Positions 45,149 to 53,333 of a stretch of DNA of 64,000 nucleotides are shown here, in pieces. The stretch comes from Celerinatantimonas yamalensis (lineage in GTDB: Bacteria > Pseudomonadota > Gammaproteobacteria > Enterobacterales > Celerinatantimonadaceae), in assembly GCF_046054155.1 (NCBI RefSeq), contig NZ_JBEQCT010000008.1:124001-188000 (forward strand), written 5' to 3'. Under the pieces are notes generated by a model. The model saw only the letters and a program-made list of their open reading frames with translations, ran no database searches and had not been told where the DNA came from. The first letter of the stretch is position 1. Every line of letters begins with the position of its first letter. A program made the position numbers and the translations under genes.

Positions 45149-45676
45149 TTATTTTTCGGTTGGTGTTTCAGGTGTGTCTAGCACTAGCTGGTAAAATGAG
45201 AGGTTTAACCAACGCCCAAACTTGTATCCAACTTCAGTTAGAGTTCCTGCATGATGGAAACCATGCTTCTCATGTAAAGCGATACTGCCAAGGTTATCTG
45301 CATCGATACCGCCAATAACAACGTGATAATTATTTTCTTTTGCTGAGTTTATGATTAATTCAAGAAGAATATGGCCTAACCCTTTGCCCCGAAAATCCTT
45401 GTGAACATAAATAGAATGCTCAATAGAGTATTTGTACGCAGGCCAGTTTCGAAAAGCACCATAGCTGGCAAATGCAATTAATTCACCATTTGCAGATTCT
45501 AACCCAATGACGGGATAACCATTATTTCTTTTCGCTTCAAACCATCCAACCATACTTTCTATTGAACGTTTCTCGTAATCGTACAAAGCTGTCGAAGTTT
45601 CGATTGCATCATTAAATATATCTAGGATGCTTTGTGCGTGCTTTTCATATGTACAGTTGACTACGTTATATTCCAT
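45149..45676 (-). CDS. GNAT acetyltransferase, phosphinothricin/methionine-sulfoximine type
   Basis: 175 aa. Resembles the PAT/MddA group: ILDIFNDAIETSTALYDYE, VIGLESANGELIAFASYGAFRNWPAYKYSIEHSIYV (split at residues 56-91), DFRGKGLGHILL (acetyl-CoA loop), GGIDADNLGSIALHEKHGF and VGYKFGRWLNLSFYQL. These enzymes N-acetylate phosphinothricin, methionine sulfone/sulfoximine or similar amino-acid analogues. Start codon overlaps the stop of the XRE gene (TAATG), so the two are translationally coupled. Confidence 0.88.
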   Translation of the reverse strand: MEYNVVNCTYEKHAQSILDIFNDAIETSTALYDYEKRSIESMVGWFEAKRNNGYPVIGLESANGELIAFASYGAFRNWPAYKYSIEHSIYVHKDFRGKGLGHILLELIINSAKENNYHVVIGGIDADNLGSIALHEKHGFHHAGTLTEVGYKFGRWLNLSFYQLVLDTPETPTEK

Positions 45677-46266
45677 TATTTGTTCTCCTTTGAAGAAGGA
45701 AGGCTCGTAAGTGCAATTAGATACCTAGCTTCTGTGTTGTTGGGGTTAAAAAATATTGTGTGTTCCTTTTGCTGGAATGCTAAGCAATCACCTTCTTTTA
45801 AATGCCAAGTGGAATGATCGTCGGAGATTTCAATATTTCCCGAGATCACCCATACCTGCTGATGTATTTCGATATTTCTGAGCATGTTTTCGAAAGTGAC
45901 ACTCTTTTTGGGTGGAAAGATAATCTCAGTTAATTCAACTGTTGAAGTTGCATTTCTCGGCGTAAGTTGACGTCGAATGTATCCAGATTCGGGATCTTGC
46001 CAAGTTTTTTGATTCTCTATACTCGATACACATTGAGTTTCACTTATGGTTTCTTCTAAGCTATCAGAAAGTAGTTTTGGAAGAGATGTACCTAAAGCAT
46101 CGGCCAATTTGTTTAGAACCGTTGCAGTTGGGCTTGATTGCTCTCGTTCAATCAACGAAATCATCGAGCGACTAATGCCGCTTCGCTTCGCCAAAGCATC
46201 CAGTGTTAAGCTCTGTCTCTTACGCAACGTTTTGAGTTTAGTTGAGATTAAAGTATCTATGCCCAT
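45676..46266 (-). CDS. XRE-type regulator with C-terminal cupin
   Basis: About 196 aa. N-terminal HTH at residues 10-65 (TLDALAKRSGISRSMISLIE then SSPTATVLNKLADALG); C-terminal cupin from about 120 (FPPKKSVTFENML, HQQVWVISGNIEI, WHLKEGDCLAF). The plan is that of small-molecule-sensing repressors such as PuuR/MppR-like proteins. ATG 46266 has AAGGTGG upstream; the longer frame lacks support. First gene of the three-gene cassette; probably represses it by binding the direct repeat at 46279-46311. Confidence 0.88.
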   Translation of the reverse strand: MGIDTLISTKLKTLRKRQSLTLDALAKRSGISRSMISLIEREQSSPTATVLNKLADALGTSLPKLLSDSLEETISETQCVSSIENQKTWQDPESGYIRRQLTPRNATSTVELTEIIFPPKKSVTFENMLRNIEIHQQVWVISGNIEISDDHSTWHLKEGDCLAFQQKEHTIFFNPNNTEARYLIALTSLPSSKENK

Positions 46267-46278
46267 ACATTCCACCTT

Positions 46279-46311
46279 ACTAGAAATTAAATCCATTAAA
46301 CTAGAATTTAA
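46279..46311. promoter_or_regulatory. Direct-repeat operator upstream of the XRE-cupin gene
   Basis: ACTAGAAATTAA at 46279-46290 and ACTAGAATTTAA at 46300-46311, 21 bp apart (two helix turns), lying directly upstream of the regulator start. A likely autoregulatory site. Confidence 0.5.
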
Positions 46312-46776
46312 GAGTATTAGCAATAGAGGTAAGTGAATATTTAGCTAATATATTGAAAATATGAGTATATCTTTATTAAAATGTTGGAATTTAAACTGAG
46401 AAAGAAAATAGATTCCTTATAAGAACTATTGGATTAGTACTTTCCCTACTTGAAGTAATTCGTGGTTTGCTAAATTAAGTAGAAACTCTAAGAAGGTTTT
46501 GTCCAGAAACGAGTTACAGCTTCACCATAATCGGTTCGTGTACATGAAATACGGGCCGGTGCATAATCACTGGCCCGTATGCTTTCTAACTACTTGCGTC
46601 GGCCAAACGGCCAGCATCTCATTTTGTCGATTTGATCGACCGATCCCGTCATGTCCTTGTAAGCGCGCCCGGCCAGCCTAGCAACCGCTCTATTTCTTTT
46701 CTGATTATGTTCTCAATGAGAAAGCCATAAAAAATGCCAGTCAGTATTACTGACTGGCATTTCATTTATATAACAG

Positions 46777-46953
46777 CTAGTTAGAAATATGGTCTTTATC
46801 GATACCATCATCTATACCATGCACTGATTTTTCTTGATTTTTTGCTGCTCGTCGACGTTTTAGTTCAGCTTTGGCCCAAGCTGAGGATTCTTGCATATCA
46901 CGGCGAAGTTCTTGTTTCTCTTCAACACTAAGCCATCGCGGGCCCGATGTCAT
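46777..46953 (-). CDS. 58-aa charged small protein
   Basis: Starts at ATG 46953 with AAGGTGG upstream (a GTG at 46962 is possible). The product begins MTSGPRWLSVEEKQELRRDM and contains a strongly helical, charged stretch with AWAKAELKRRRAAKNQEK, then an acidic-polar tail (GIDDGIDKDHISN). No membrane segment. Three further copies in the region are truncated or have stops (37330-37430, 44133-44195, 49552-49714), so only this one is intact. Family not recognised; an amphipathic helical adaptor or antitoxin-like peptide is possible but not shown. Confidence 0.55.
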   Translation of the reverse strand: MTSGPRWLSVEEKQELRRDMQESSAWAKAELKRRRAAKNQEKSVHGIDDGIDKDHISN

Positions 46954-47136
46954 TCTATCCACCTTCTATCTCCAACTTGTCGCTGTACATTTTAGATAGC
47001 GCATCAAAACATGAGTTACCAACAAGAAACCTTGGGGATATTTTTAGATTATTTCTCATACACATCTTGAAAGCCATTAGCGCTGCCCAAAGCATATACA
47101 ACAAGGAATAACCTCATTAAATAAAAGGATCAAATC

Positions 47137-47265
47137 ATGGGTTTGAAACCAGGGCCAAAACCAATAGCCAAGTCGACCGGCAAGCCAGATCAACGTCGAC
47201 GTGACAATAAAAACACGCCAGAAAACACTCCGGGCCTAAAGCCGAGTAAATCCTCGAGCAAGTAA
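47137..47265 (+). CDS. 42-aa basic small protein, copy 2
   Basis: Same ORF, RBS and leader as 44369-44497, with Glu29 and Ser41. The about 160-bp leader shared by both copies (from the 58-aa gene start to this ATG) includes the promoter for both divergent small genes. Preservation of the frame in both copies argues for function or a very recent duplication. Confidence 0.55.
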   Translation: MGLKPGPKPIAKSTGKPDQRRRDNKNTPENTPGLKPSKSSSK

Positions 47266-47516
47266 TGTGCCCTTAACAGTACCAAGTCAGATTAAGTGGT
47301 ACTGACTCTTGTTCCTAAAACCCAAAACACACTTTTGCCCCATTTATTTCTAGCCCAAGAATTAGGACACGTTTCATTTGCCATAAATTGGCCTACTTTT
47401 GGTAATGCTAAAAGTGGCTACCATAACGGCGACTTTTTATCATCAAAACGTCGATTAACGAGGTCTAAATCACCGTATTCTTTCATACATTCTTACCTAC
47501 GGTATGATCCACTGGC

Positions 47517-47551
47517 CATAGACATCCAGTATGCTTAAGAGGATGTCTATG
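47517..47551 (-). terminator. Inverted repeat after the oxidoreductase gene
   Basis: CATAGACATCC / GGATGTCTATG, perfect 11-bp stem with a 13-nt loop, 11 bp beyond the stop codon at 47562. No long T run. Confidence 0.6.
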
Positions 47552-47561
47552 AATCACAAGT

Positions 47562-48188
47562 TTATCGCATAGTGCTCGCCAGAGTTTGCTCTAATTGCTC
47601 TTTGTTCATGCGAACACAATAACATGGACGCCCTCGTTCGAACTTCCAGCTCTGTGATAGAGGACCTGCATCAACTGAATCAAAACCAAATTCCTCATAC
47701 AACTGAGTCACTATTTTCTTCCCTTTTTCAGTATCACAAGAAAATGGTAGAGCACGTCGATTAGCGGAGCTTTTGGGTAACCCGTCTTGTTCTAAATCAG
47801 TCATTCGGATAGCGTTGAATGCTTTAGCTATACATGCTGTATGCAGAAGTTGAGATGTAAATTCGCTGGTTGTGGTCTTTTGTGTTTCAAATTCGTCGAT
47901 GTAGCCATCTCGCTCAGGATAATAGTTGATAGCATCAATAACTTGTTTATCGCGTAGAACTTTGATTGGAAGACTATTAATTGAAGACATTGGAATAGCT
48001 AGTACAACAACATCCCCAAAATTCGCAGCCTCTTCAGAGGTACCTATCTCGCAACCAATCATTGGCCTTAAGCTAAAAAGTGAATCTACGGAACGTGAGT
48101 TACTTAACATAACTTTATGCCCATTTTTTATCGCTAGTTTAGCTATTGCTCTACCTACAAATCCTGCTCCAATAACACCTATTTTCAT
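47562..48188 (-). CDS. NADP-dependent oxidoreductase, F420H2:NADP reductase-like
   Basis: 208 aa. Rossmann start MKIGVIGAGFVGRAIAKLA with G-x-G-x-x-G, then VMLSNSRSVDSL (the NADP-phosphate SNSR loop of this family), VVVLAIPMSSI, DAINYYPERDG and CIAKAFNAI. Proteins of this kind occur without F420 in many bacteria and reduce unknown substrates. Divergent from a LysR gene, which probably controls it. Confidence 0.85.
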   Translation of the reverse strand: MKIGVIGAGFVGRAIAKLAIKNGHKVMLSNSRSVDSLFSLRPMIGCEIGTSEEAANFGDVVVLAIPMSSINSLPIKVLRDKQVIDAINYYPERDGYIDEFETQKTTTSEFTSQLLHTACIAKAFNAIRMTDLEQDGLPKSSANRRALPFSCDTEKGKKIVTQLYEEFGFDSVDAGPLSQSWKFERGRPCYCVRMNKEQLEQTLASTMR

Positions 48189-48247
48189 ATCATTTTCCTT
48201 TCATTTTTAGAACAAGAATGAGCATAATAAACAATTATTAGGGGATA

Positions 48248-48257
48248 AATCGCGATT
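48248..48257. promoter_or_regulatory. Possible operator between oxidoreductase and lysR genes
   Basis: Perfect 10-bp palindrome AATCGCGATT in the 103-bp gap between two divergent starts. Candidate LysR-type half-site region; weak evidence. Confidence 0.3.
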
Positions 48258-48291
48258 AGACGTTAAGTTAATCAACAAATAGGAGTGAATC

Positions 48292-49179
48292 ATGGATCGA
48301 CTGACCAGCATGTCTGTATTTGTGAAAGCGGCAGAGTTAGGTTCTTTTGCTTTAACAGCGGAAGCTCTGGATATGTCAGCTCAAATGGTGTCGAAACATA
48401 TAGCCTGGTTAGAATCGAGATTAGGCACTACATTACTTAATCGAACTACACGTCGCCAACAATTAACGGATGTTGGCCAACGATATTATGAGCAGTGCAA
48501 GATTGTTATAGCCGAAGTTAAGCTGTCGGACTCACTCGTAAGTGAATTAAAATCTTCTCCTTCCGGTATTTTAAAAGTCAGCGCACCAGTAACATTTGGG
48601 TCAACATCACTTACTCCATTCATTACAAACTATCTTGGTCGATACACAGAAACGGAAATTGAGTTAACGTTGAATGATAGGCTGGTTGACCCGATACAAG
48701 AAGGATACGAAGTGATTATCAGGATAGGAGAATTGGAGGATAGTTCTTTGACCGCTTATCCATTGAGGCCATATCAATTAATTGCTTGCGCATCACCACA
48801 TTACATAAAGCGCTATGGGAAGCCTCAATGTCCATCTGATTTGTCAGAGCATTCATGTCTAATTTATGGAATTTGGACAGCCTCTATGCCGTGTCGTTGG
48901 ATTTTCAGTAGAAATGGCATAAAAGAAGAAGTAAAACCAAAAGGAAGGTTTCGTTCTAACGATTGGAAAGCATTACTTCATGCTGCTATTGAAAGTTATG
49001 GTATTACACTAGGACCGAAAGATATTTTGCAGAAAGAGATAGATCAGGGGAATCTAATTCAAATTCTAACTGATTATCAAGCTCCATCTCGACCCATGCA
49101 TATTCTGACACCGCCTACTCACCGTCCGATAGCAAAAGTTCGTTGCTTTGTTGAGGCCCTGAAAGAAAACTTCTCTTAG
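48292..49179 (+). CDS. LysR family transcriptional regulator
   Basis: 295 aa, CrgA/DsdC-like subgroup. HTH MDRLTSMSVFVKAAELGSFA at 1-20 with ALDMSAQMVSKHIAWLESRLG completing it and TTLLNRTTRRQQLTDVGQ as the wing. Effector domain from about residue 90 (GILKVSAPVTFGSTSL). Likely regulates the divergent oxidoreductase gene 103 bp away. Confidence 0.9.
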   Translation: MDRLTSMSVFVKAAELGSFALTAEALDMSAQMVSKHIAWLESRLGTTLLNRTTRRQQLTDVGQRYYEQCKIVIAEVKLSDSLVSELKSSPSGILKVSAPVTFGSTSLTPFITNYLGRYTETEIELTLNDRLVDPIQEGYEVIIRIGELEDSSLTAYPLRPYQLIACASPHYIKRYGKPQCPSDLSEHSCLIYGIWTASMPCRWIFSRNGIKEEVKPKGRFRSNDWKALLHAAIESYGITLGPKDILQKEIDQGNLIQILTDYQAPSRPMHILTPPTHRPIAKVRCFVEALKENFS

Positions 49180-49315
49180 AAACAATCTTTATAACGGATT
49201 CTTTCCATCATTGAGCTAGCTGAGTTGTAGTGGATTACAAAAATTGGTCATTCAATTAGAGGTTTTGCCATACTTCTTATAATTCGTCATAAGCTAAATT
49301 AGTAAAATCGCTGCC

Positions 49316-49514
49316 TCACTTTGTCGATTTGATCGACCGATCTCGTCATGTCCTTGTAAGCGCGCCCGGCCAGCCTAGCAACCGCTCTATTTCTTTTCTG
49401 ATTATGTTCTCAATGAGAAAAGCCATAAAAAATGCCAGTCAGTATTACTGACTGGCATTTCATTTATCTTATAAAGGCATAACTAGCTATTTATAGCCAG
49501 TCCTACTCCCATTC
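49316..49514. repeat. Accessory repeat unit, copy 3, with guaA 3' tail
   Basis: Matches copies 1 and 2 through the 85-aa gene end and the palindrome (49431-49459), but then continues exactly like the real guaA flank: 49379-49514 equals 53211-53345 apart from a few bases. It ends with CTACTCCCATTC, the complement of the last 12 bases of guaA in frame (Glu-Trp-Glu-stop less the first base pair context). This is a displaced guaA end, the signature expected of an att-site duplication. Confidence 0.85.
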
Positions 49515-49551
49515 GAATATCAACGATCAGATATTACCAATAAATAACAGT

Positions 49552-49714
49552 TAGTTACAATCAGTATCTTTCTCAATACCATCACTGATACCATGCTCAG
49601 AGTTTTTTTATTTTTTGCTGCTCATCGACGTTTTAATTCGGCTTTGGCCCAGGTTGAGGATTTTTGCATATCACGACGAAGTCGCTCTCTCTCATCGGGA
49701 GTCAATCTTCTCAT
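49552..49714 (-). pseudogene. Dead copy of the 58-aa small gene
   Basis: ATG 49714 reads MRRLTPDERERLRRDMQKSS then TWAKAELKRR and a TGA at 49622-49624, where the intact gene has CGA (one C-to-T change). A frameshift follows after AAKN. The N-terminus also differs from the intact copy, so this is an older paralogue rather than a recent duplicate. Confidence 0.7.
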
Positions 49715-49897
49715 TTCCTAATACTCCTTCATCCTCGACCATTTCATAGTCTTAATCTATCGAACCTTTACTCAAAACGTTTATTTGATCTCTGATTGTA
49801 ATGGTCCGTTCGGTCTTGCTTTTATTCGAAAAGTGTAACTCATTAGACTTAATGCTGAAATACGATAGTGCATACTACGATCAAGCTTGTTTTAAAT

Positions 49898-49912
49898 ATG
49901 GTTAATAACCAT
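49898..49912. promoter_or_regulatory. Palindrome upstream of the AAA ATPase gene
   Basis: ATGGTTA-A-TAACCAT, perfect 7-bp arms, 48 bp before the ATPase start codon. A likely operator for a dimeric repressor, possibly overlapping the promoter. Confidence 0.4.
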
Positions 49913-49959
49913 CTCATTACGGTCTAGTAATACTCCTAACAAAACGTAGGGAACATAAT

Positions 49960-52545
49960 ATGACGCCAATAGAACAAATCAAAACATGGATAGAAGATAA
50001 ACCAACTTGGTGGAAGCACAGTGTTAAACTTGCTCTTGAAAACGGAGAGCTAGCTCAAAAAGACCTTGACGAAATTTATCAGGTAGCACGTATTGAGCAT
50101 GGACTAGAACTGCCTCTAGAAGAATCCCCCCCTACCAGCCAGGAATTAGACTTTACTGGGCATACTAGTGAGCAAGGAAAAGTCAATCTACTATCATTGT
50201 CCGAAGTGTATGGTGTTGGTGCCCTTATTGAAAAACAAGTTCTAACATTTTCCAGAGATGGCATCTTCATCGTTTATGGTGACAATGGAGCAGGAAAATC
50301 CAGCTACTCCAGCATAATGAAAAATGCTTGCCTAACACGCGGTTCGTGCCCAAAAATATTAGGGAATGTATTCGAACAAAAAAATCCTTCGCCCAGCGCC
50401 ACGATCAATATCTTAGTAGATGGGAAAGACGAAACTATCCCTTGGAGCTTGAATTCGTCAAGCATTCCCGCCCTGAAGGCAATTAGGGTTTTCGATACAG
50501 ATTCAGCTCATCATTACGTCAACAAAGAGGATGCTCTTGGGTTCAAGCCTTCTGGCTTAAACTTACTAACAGAGTTGACCAGAGCAATCAACCAAGTCAA
50601 AGCTATTGTTGAAGAAGATATAATGCCAGGAAACGGCCTTATTGCCTTAAAGCCAATAAATCCCGAAACTAATACAGCACGATTCTTCAACGGGATATCT
50701 GCCGACACTAAAGAAGAAGATGTTAAAAATCATATAGCTACGACAGAGGCTCTTGAATATATAGAACCTCTAAGACAAGAAATTGCAAAAGATAAGCTAC
50801 AAACCCCAGAAAGCTTAAAGGCCAACCTCAATCAACAAAAACAAATAATAACACCGCTGCAAGGATTTATTCATAACGCTTTAAAACCTTTAAGCGATAA
50901 AGCTTTTGACCGGCTTAAAGAACTGCAAGAAGATTACAACACAAAGCAGAAAACTGCCGATGGGATAATGCAGGCCACTCTACAAGGCCTACCTCTAGAA
51001 ACTGTTGCAGGTATAAACTGGCAAAGCCTATGGAGAGCAGCAAAAATATTCATTGAAAACGAACCAAATTCTCACAACTTCCCACCTACCCAAGGTGAAA
51101 ACTGCCCTCTATGCCTCCAGGAAATCTCAGAGAACAGTAGTAAGCGACTAGCCTCACTAAATAGTTTCTTGGCCGACCGTGCTGCTACAGAAGCAAAAAA
51201 GGCTCATGAACTATTGAGCAATGCTATAAAAATGATTTTATCACAAGACCTTAGCTTGGAAAACTATAAGGCTGCACTAGAAGAATCCAACAAGCTAAAG
51301 CCCGGTATAAACGAAAGAATAATAGCTCTGTTTGAAACCCTAGCCGAACGCCAAAAGATATTTACCACGTCCTCAAAACTACCAGACCTTCAAACGATAC
51401 TAGATATCTCACCTTCAGTTGACGTAAACGCAATATTAACAAATATTAATGAACAGATAGAATCAGTTAAAACCAACCAAGACTTAGCTGATCTCATCAA
51501 TAGGAAAGAAAAAAAATTACAGGATCTATTAGACAAAAAACACATCAATGATAACTATGAATCAATAATCACAAATATACGCCGTTATAAAGTCATCAGA
51601 AAGATGGAAACAATAAAGAATGAATGCAACACTCGCAGAGTCTCTGATCTTTCTTCAAGAATTTACCAACAAGGGGTCATAGAACCTCTCATCTCTACTT
51701 TTAGGGACGAACTTAAGAAATTTGGATTCACGCGCTTCTCGGTGGATGTTCAAACAAGAAACTCTGGAGGACAACAACAATTTAAGTTAGCAATCGCAAA
51801 TGCTGGAGAACCAATAGTTGCTAAGGTTGCTAGTGAGGGAGAACAGAGATGCATTGCAATAGCAGCTTTTTTAGCAGAGATGAAAGCAGATAACAGACTG
51901 TCGGCTGTCATATTTGATGACCCTGTGAACTCACTAAGCCATCAGTGGAGTAGTAAAGTAGCCGCCAGACTTATTTCAGAATCACTTTCTCGGCAAGTAG
52001 TCGTATTTACTCATGACATAGTTTTCTTCAAGCTTTTACTAGAGCAAGCCGAACTCCAAGGAGCTCGGCATGCAAGCGTCGCTTTAGAGCGTTCTAGAAA
52101 ATTCGCTGGCCTAGTAAGGGATAGTGCTCCATGGGAAGCTCTAACAACATCAAAGCGCATAAAACATCTAAATGTAAAATTACAAGATTTAATGAGGTTG
52201 GATAGAGATGGGACTGAAGCTGATTTTCGTCAAGCATCTCGGGCATTTTACGGCTTACTCAGAGAAACTTGGGAACGATTAGTTGAAGAAAAGCTGCTCA
52301 ATAAGGTCGTAAGCAGGTTTGAAAGAGGGGTCTACACACAACGCCTATGTCGCCTTGTTGACATTTCAGAGGATGATATAGCTAAAGTAAATAATGCAAT
52401 GGGAAAATGCAGCACCTATTTCACAGGACATGACAGCGCTCCGGCAGTAGGTGATCCGTATCCGACAATCAAAGAAATTGAAGATGACTTGAAAAACATC
52501 AAAGATTTTCTAAATGAACTACAGAGAAGCCGTAAGAGGACCTGA
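49960..52545 (+). CDS. Large AAA_13/RloC-like ATPase with zinc-hook motif
   Basis: 861 aa. An N-terminal helical part precedes an ABC-type ATPase: Walker A GDNGAGKSS at 107-115; long helical, coiled-coil-prone middle (about 200-580) with the zinc-hook-like CPLC at 382-385; ABC signature ASEGEQRCIAIAAFLAE at 624-640; Walker B AVIFDDPVNSLS at 649-660; switch His685 in FTHDIVF. The closest known plan is PrrC/RloC (AAA_13). The roughly 140-residue C-terminal helical domain has Arg768-x3-Glu772 in LRETWERLVEE and His824 in TGHDSA, reminiscent of the Arg-Glu-His set of the PrrC anticodon nuclease, although the Glu-His spacing is longer. Alone in its element, with its own promoter region and strong terminator. 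A defence role is an inference. Confidence 0.85.
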   Translation: MTPIEQIKTWIEDKPTWWKHSVKLALENGELAQKDLDEIYQVARIEHGLELPLEESPPTSQELDFTGHTSEQGKVNLLSLSEVYGVGALIEKQVLTFSRDGIFIVYGDNGAGKSSYSSIMKNACLTRGSCPKILGNVFEQKNPSPSATINILVDGKDETIPWSLNSSSIPALKAIRVFDTDSAHHYVNKEDALGFKPSGLNLLTELTRAINQVKAIVEEDIMPGNGLIALKPINPETNTARFFNGISADTKEEDVKNHIATTEALEYIEPLRQEIAKDKLQTPESLKANLNQQKQIITPLQGFIHNALKPLSDKAFDRLKELQEDYNTKQKTADGIMQATLQGLPLETVAGINWQSLWRAAKIFIENEPNSHNFPPTQGENCPLCLQEISENSSKRLASLNSFLADRAATEAKKAHELLSNAIKMILSQDLSLENYKAALEESNKLKPGINERIIALFETLAERQKIFTTSSKLPDLQTILDISPSVDVNAILTNINEQIESVKTNQDLADLINRKEKKLQDLLDKKHINDNYESIITNIRRYKVIRKMETIKNECNTRRVSDLSSRIYQQGVIEPLISTFRDELKKFGFTRFSVDVQTRNSGGQQQFKLAIANAGEPIVAKVASEGEQRCIAIAAFLAEMKADNRLSAVIFDDPVNSLSHQWSSKVAARLISESLSRQVVVFTHDIVFFKLLLEQAELQGARHASVALERSRKFAGLVRDSAPWEALTTSKRIKHLNVKLQDLMRLDRDGTEADFRQASRAFYGLLRETWERLVEEKLLNKVVSRFERGVYTQRLCRLVDISEDDIAKVNNAMGKCSTYFTGHDSAPAVGDPYPTIKEIEDDLKNIKDFLNELQRSRKRT

Positions 52546-52563
52546 CCAATCCAATATCTCTCC

Positions 52564-52593
52564 ACAAAGGCGGCTCACAGCCGCCTTTGTTTT
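52564..52593 (+). terminator. Terminator of the AAA ATPase gene
   Basis: Perfect 12-bp stem ACAAAGGCGGCT / AGCCGCCTTTGT, 3-nt loop, then TTTT; 18 bp after the stop codon. Confidence 0.92.
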
Positions 52594-52599
52594 CGTTCA

Positions 52600-52832
52600 T
52601 CATAATTTATTTAATGCAGCGTGCCGAACAATGGCTAACGCCAGCTCGAAGTCCTCCGGCGTCGCTCGGCCAGTTTCGGCCTGGTAGTAAAGGATCGTGA
52701 ACATATTGGCGACTGCCTCTGCGACGGGCGAAATCTGCTGTGCGTTTCCTGGTCGATGAACTCCAGGGCGGCCAGCTTGGTCGCTGCCTGATGAATTGCT
52801 TGCTGAACTTCGATATTATGTGTGGTTGTCAT
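52600..52832 (-). pseudogene. Frameshifted small gene (MTTTHN type)
   Basis: ATG 52832 with a good RBS (GAGAGGTGAC region) reads MTTTHNIEVQQAIHQAATKL and on to FIDQET, after which one missing base shifts the frame. The next frame continues sensibly as QQISPVAEAVANMF, ILYYQAETGRATPEDFELAL, AIVRHAALNKL and stops at 52600. The whole protein would be about 76 aa, soluble and helical. A 5' stub of the same gene is present in repeat copy 1. Function unknown. Confidence 0.65.
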
Positions 52833-52904
52833 GTGTCACCTCTCTGTCAGGTGGTATGTGAAAATACGGGCCGGTGCACCATCACCGGTCCTTATGCTTC
52901 CTAA

Positions 52905-53162
52905 CTACTTGCAGCGGCCAAACGGCCAGCGTCTGATTTTGTCGATTTGATCGACCGATCCCGTCATGTCCTTGTAAGCGCACCCGGCCAATCTGTTTTG
53001 GAATACCTCCATTTTGTTGGCGATGGCTTTCATCTTCGGGCCGTGTCCGGTGTTGTGCAGCCACTGTCCTAAAAAATAGAAAGCCAGCATCATAATGAAC
53101 ATCACTGCGAAGAAACCAACTACCTCCGCAAGATTTTGAGGTGGAAAGTTAAACTCCATCAT
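52905..53162 (-). CDS. 85-aa single-span membrane protein
   Basis: ATG 53162 (or 53159) with AAGGA at good distance. A hydrophobic segment at about 12-31 (VVGFFAVMFIMMLAFYFLGQ) is followed by a basic, helical tail (KMKAIANKMEVFQNRLAG, YKDMTGSVDQIDKIRRW). It looks like a bitopic inner-membrane protein with a cytoplasmic tail. Fragments of its 3' end occur in all three other repeat units. Lies between guaA and the frameshifted small gene, on the guaA strand but beyond its terminator. Family unknown. Confidence 0.6.
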   Translation of the reverse strand: MMEFNFPPQNLAEVVGFFAVMFIMMLAFYFLGQWLHNTGHGPKMKAIANKMEVFQNRLAGCAYKDMTGSVDQIDKIRRWPFGRCK

Positions 53163-53261
53163 CAGTAATCCTTATCTAGTTAGGCCATGCGGACTTTTTA
53201 ACAAAACTGGCAACCGCTCTATTTCTTTCCTGATGACACTCTCAATGAGAAAGCCATAAAA

Positions 53262-53290
53262 AATGCCAGTCAGTATTACTGACTGGCATT
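53262..53290 (-). terminator. guaA terminator (perfect 14-bp palindrome)
   Basis: AATGCCAGTCAGTA-T-TACTGACTGGCATT, followed on the minus strand by TTTTTT, 44 bp past the guaA stop. The same 29 bases are repeated exactly at 44091-44119, 46733-46761 and 49431-49459. Confidence 0.92.
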
Positions 53291-53333
53291 TCATTTATCT
53301 TATAAAGGCATAACTAGCTATTTATAGCCAGTC

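Larger units (their letters stand above)
46546..47343. repeat. Accessory repeat unit, copy 2
   Basis: The most complete copy: 3' end of the 85-aa gene, guaA-type terminator palindrome (46733-46761), intact 58-aa gene (minus, 46777-46953), leader and intact 42-aa gene (47137-47265). Matches copy 1 at 43913-44575 nearly base for base on both sides of the copy-1 deletion, so the duplication is recent. Confidence 0.9.
49515..53333. mobile_element. Putative guaA-integrated element (about 3.8 kb)
   Basis: Bounded on the left by the displaced guaA tail (to 49514) and on the right by the real guaA end (53334). Cargo: a dead copy of the 58-aa gene, one large AAA ATPase gene, a frameshifted small gene and an 85-aa membrane protein gene. 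No integrase is present, so it is either a decayed remnant, a passive element moved in trans, or a product of recombination between the repeats. The guaA 3' end is a documented integration hotspot for genomic islands. Confidence 0.55.

Noticed and set aside
47296..47538. 80-codon plus-strand ORF after repeat copy 2
   Set aside because: Starts inside the terminator region of the 42-aa gene, has no RBS and crosses the inverted repeat of the next gene.
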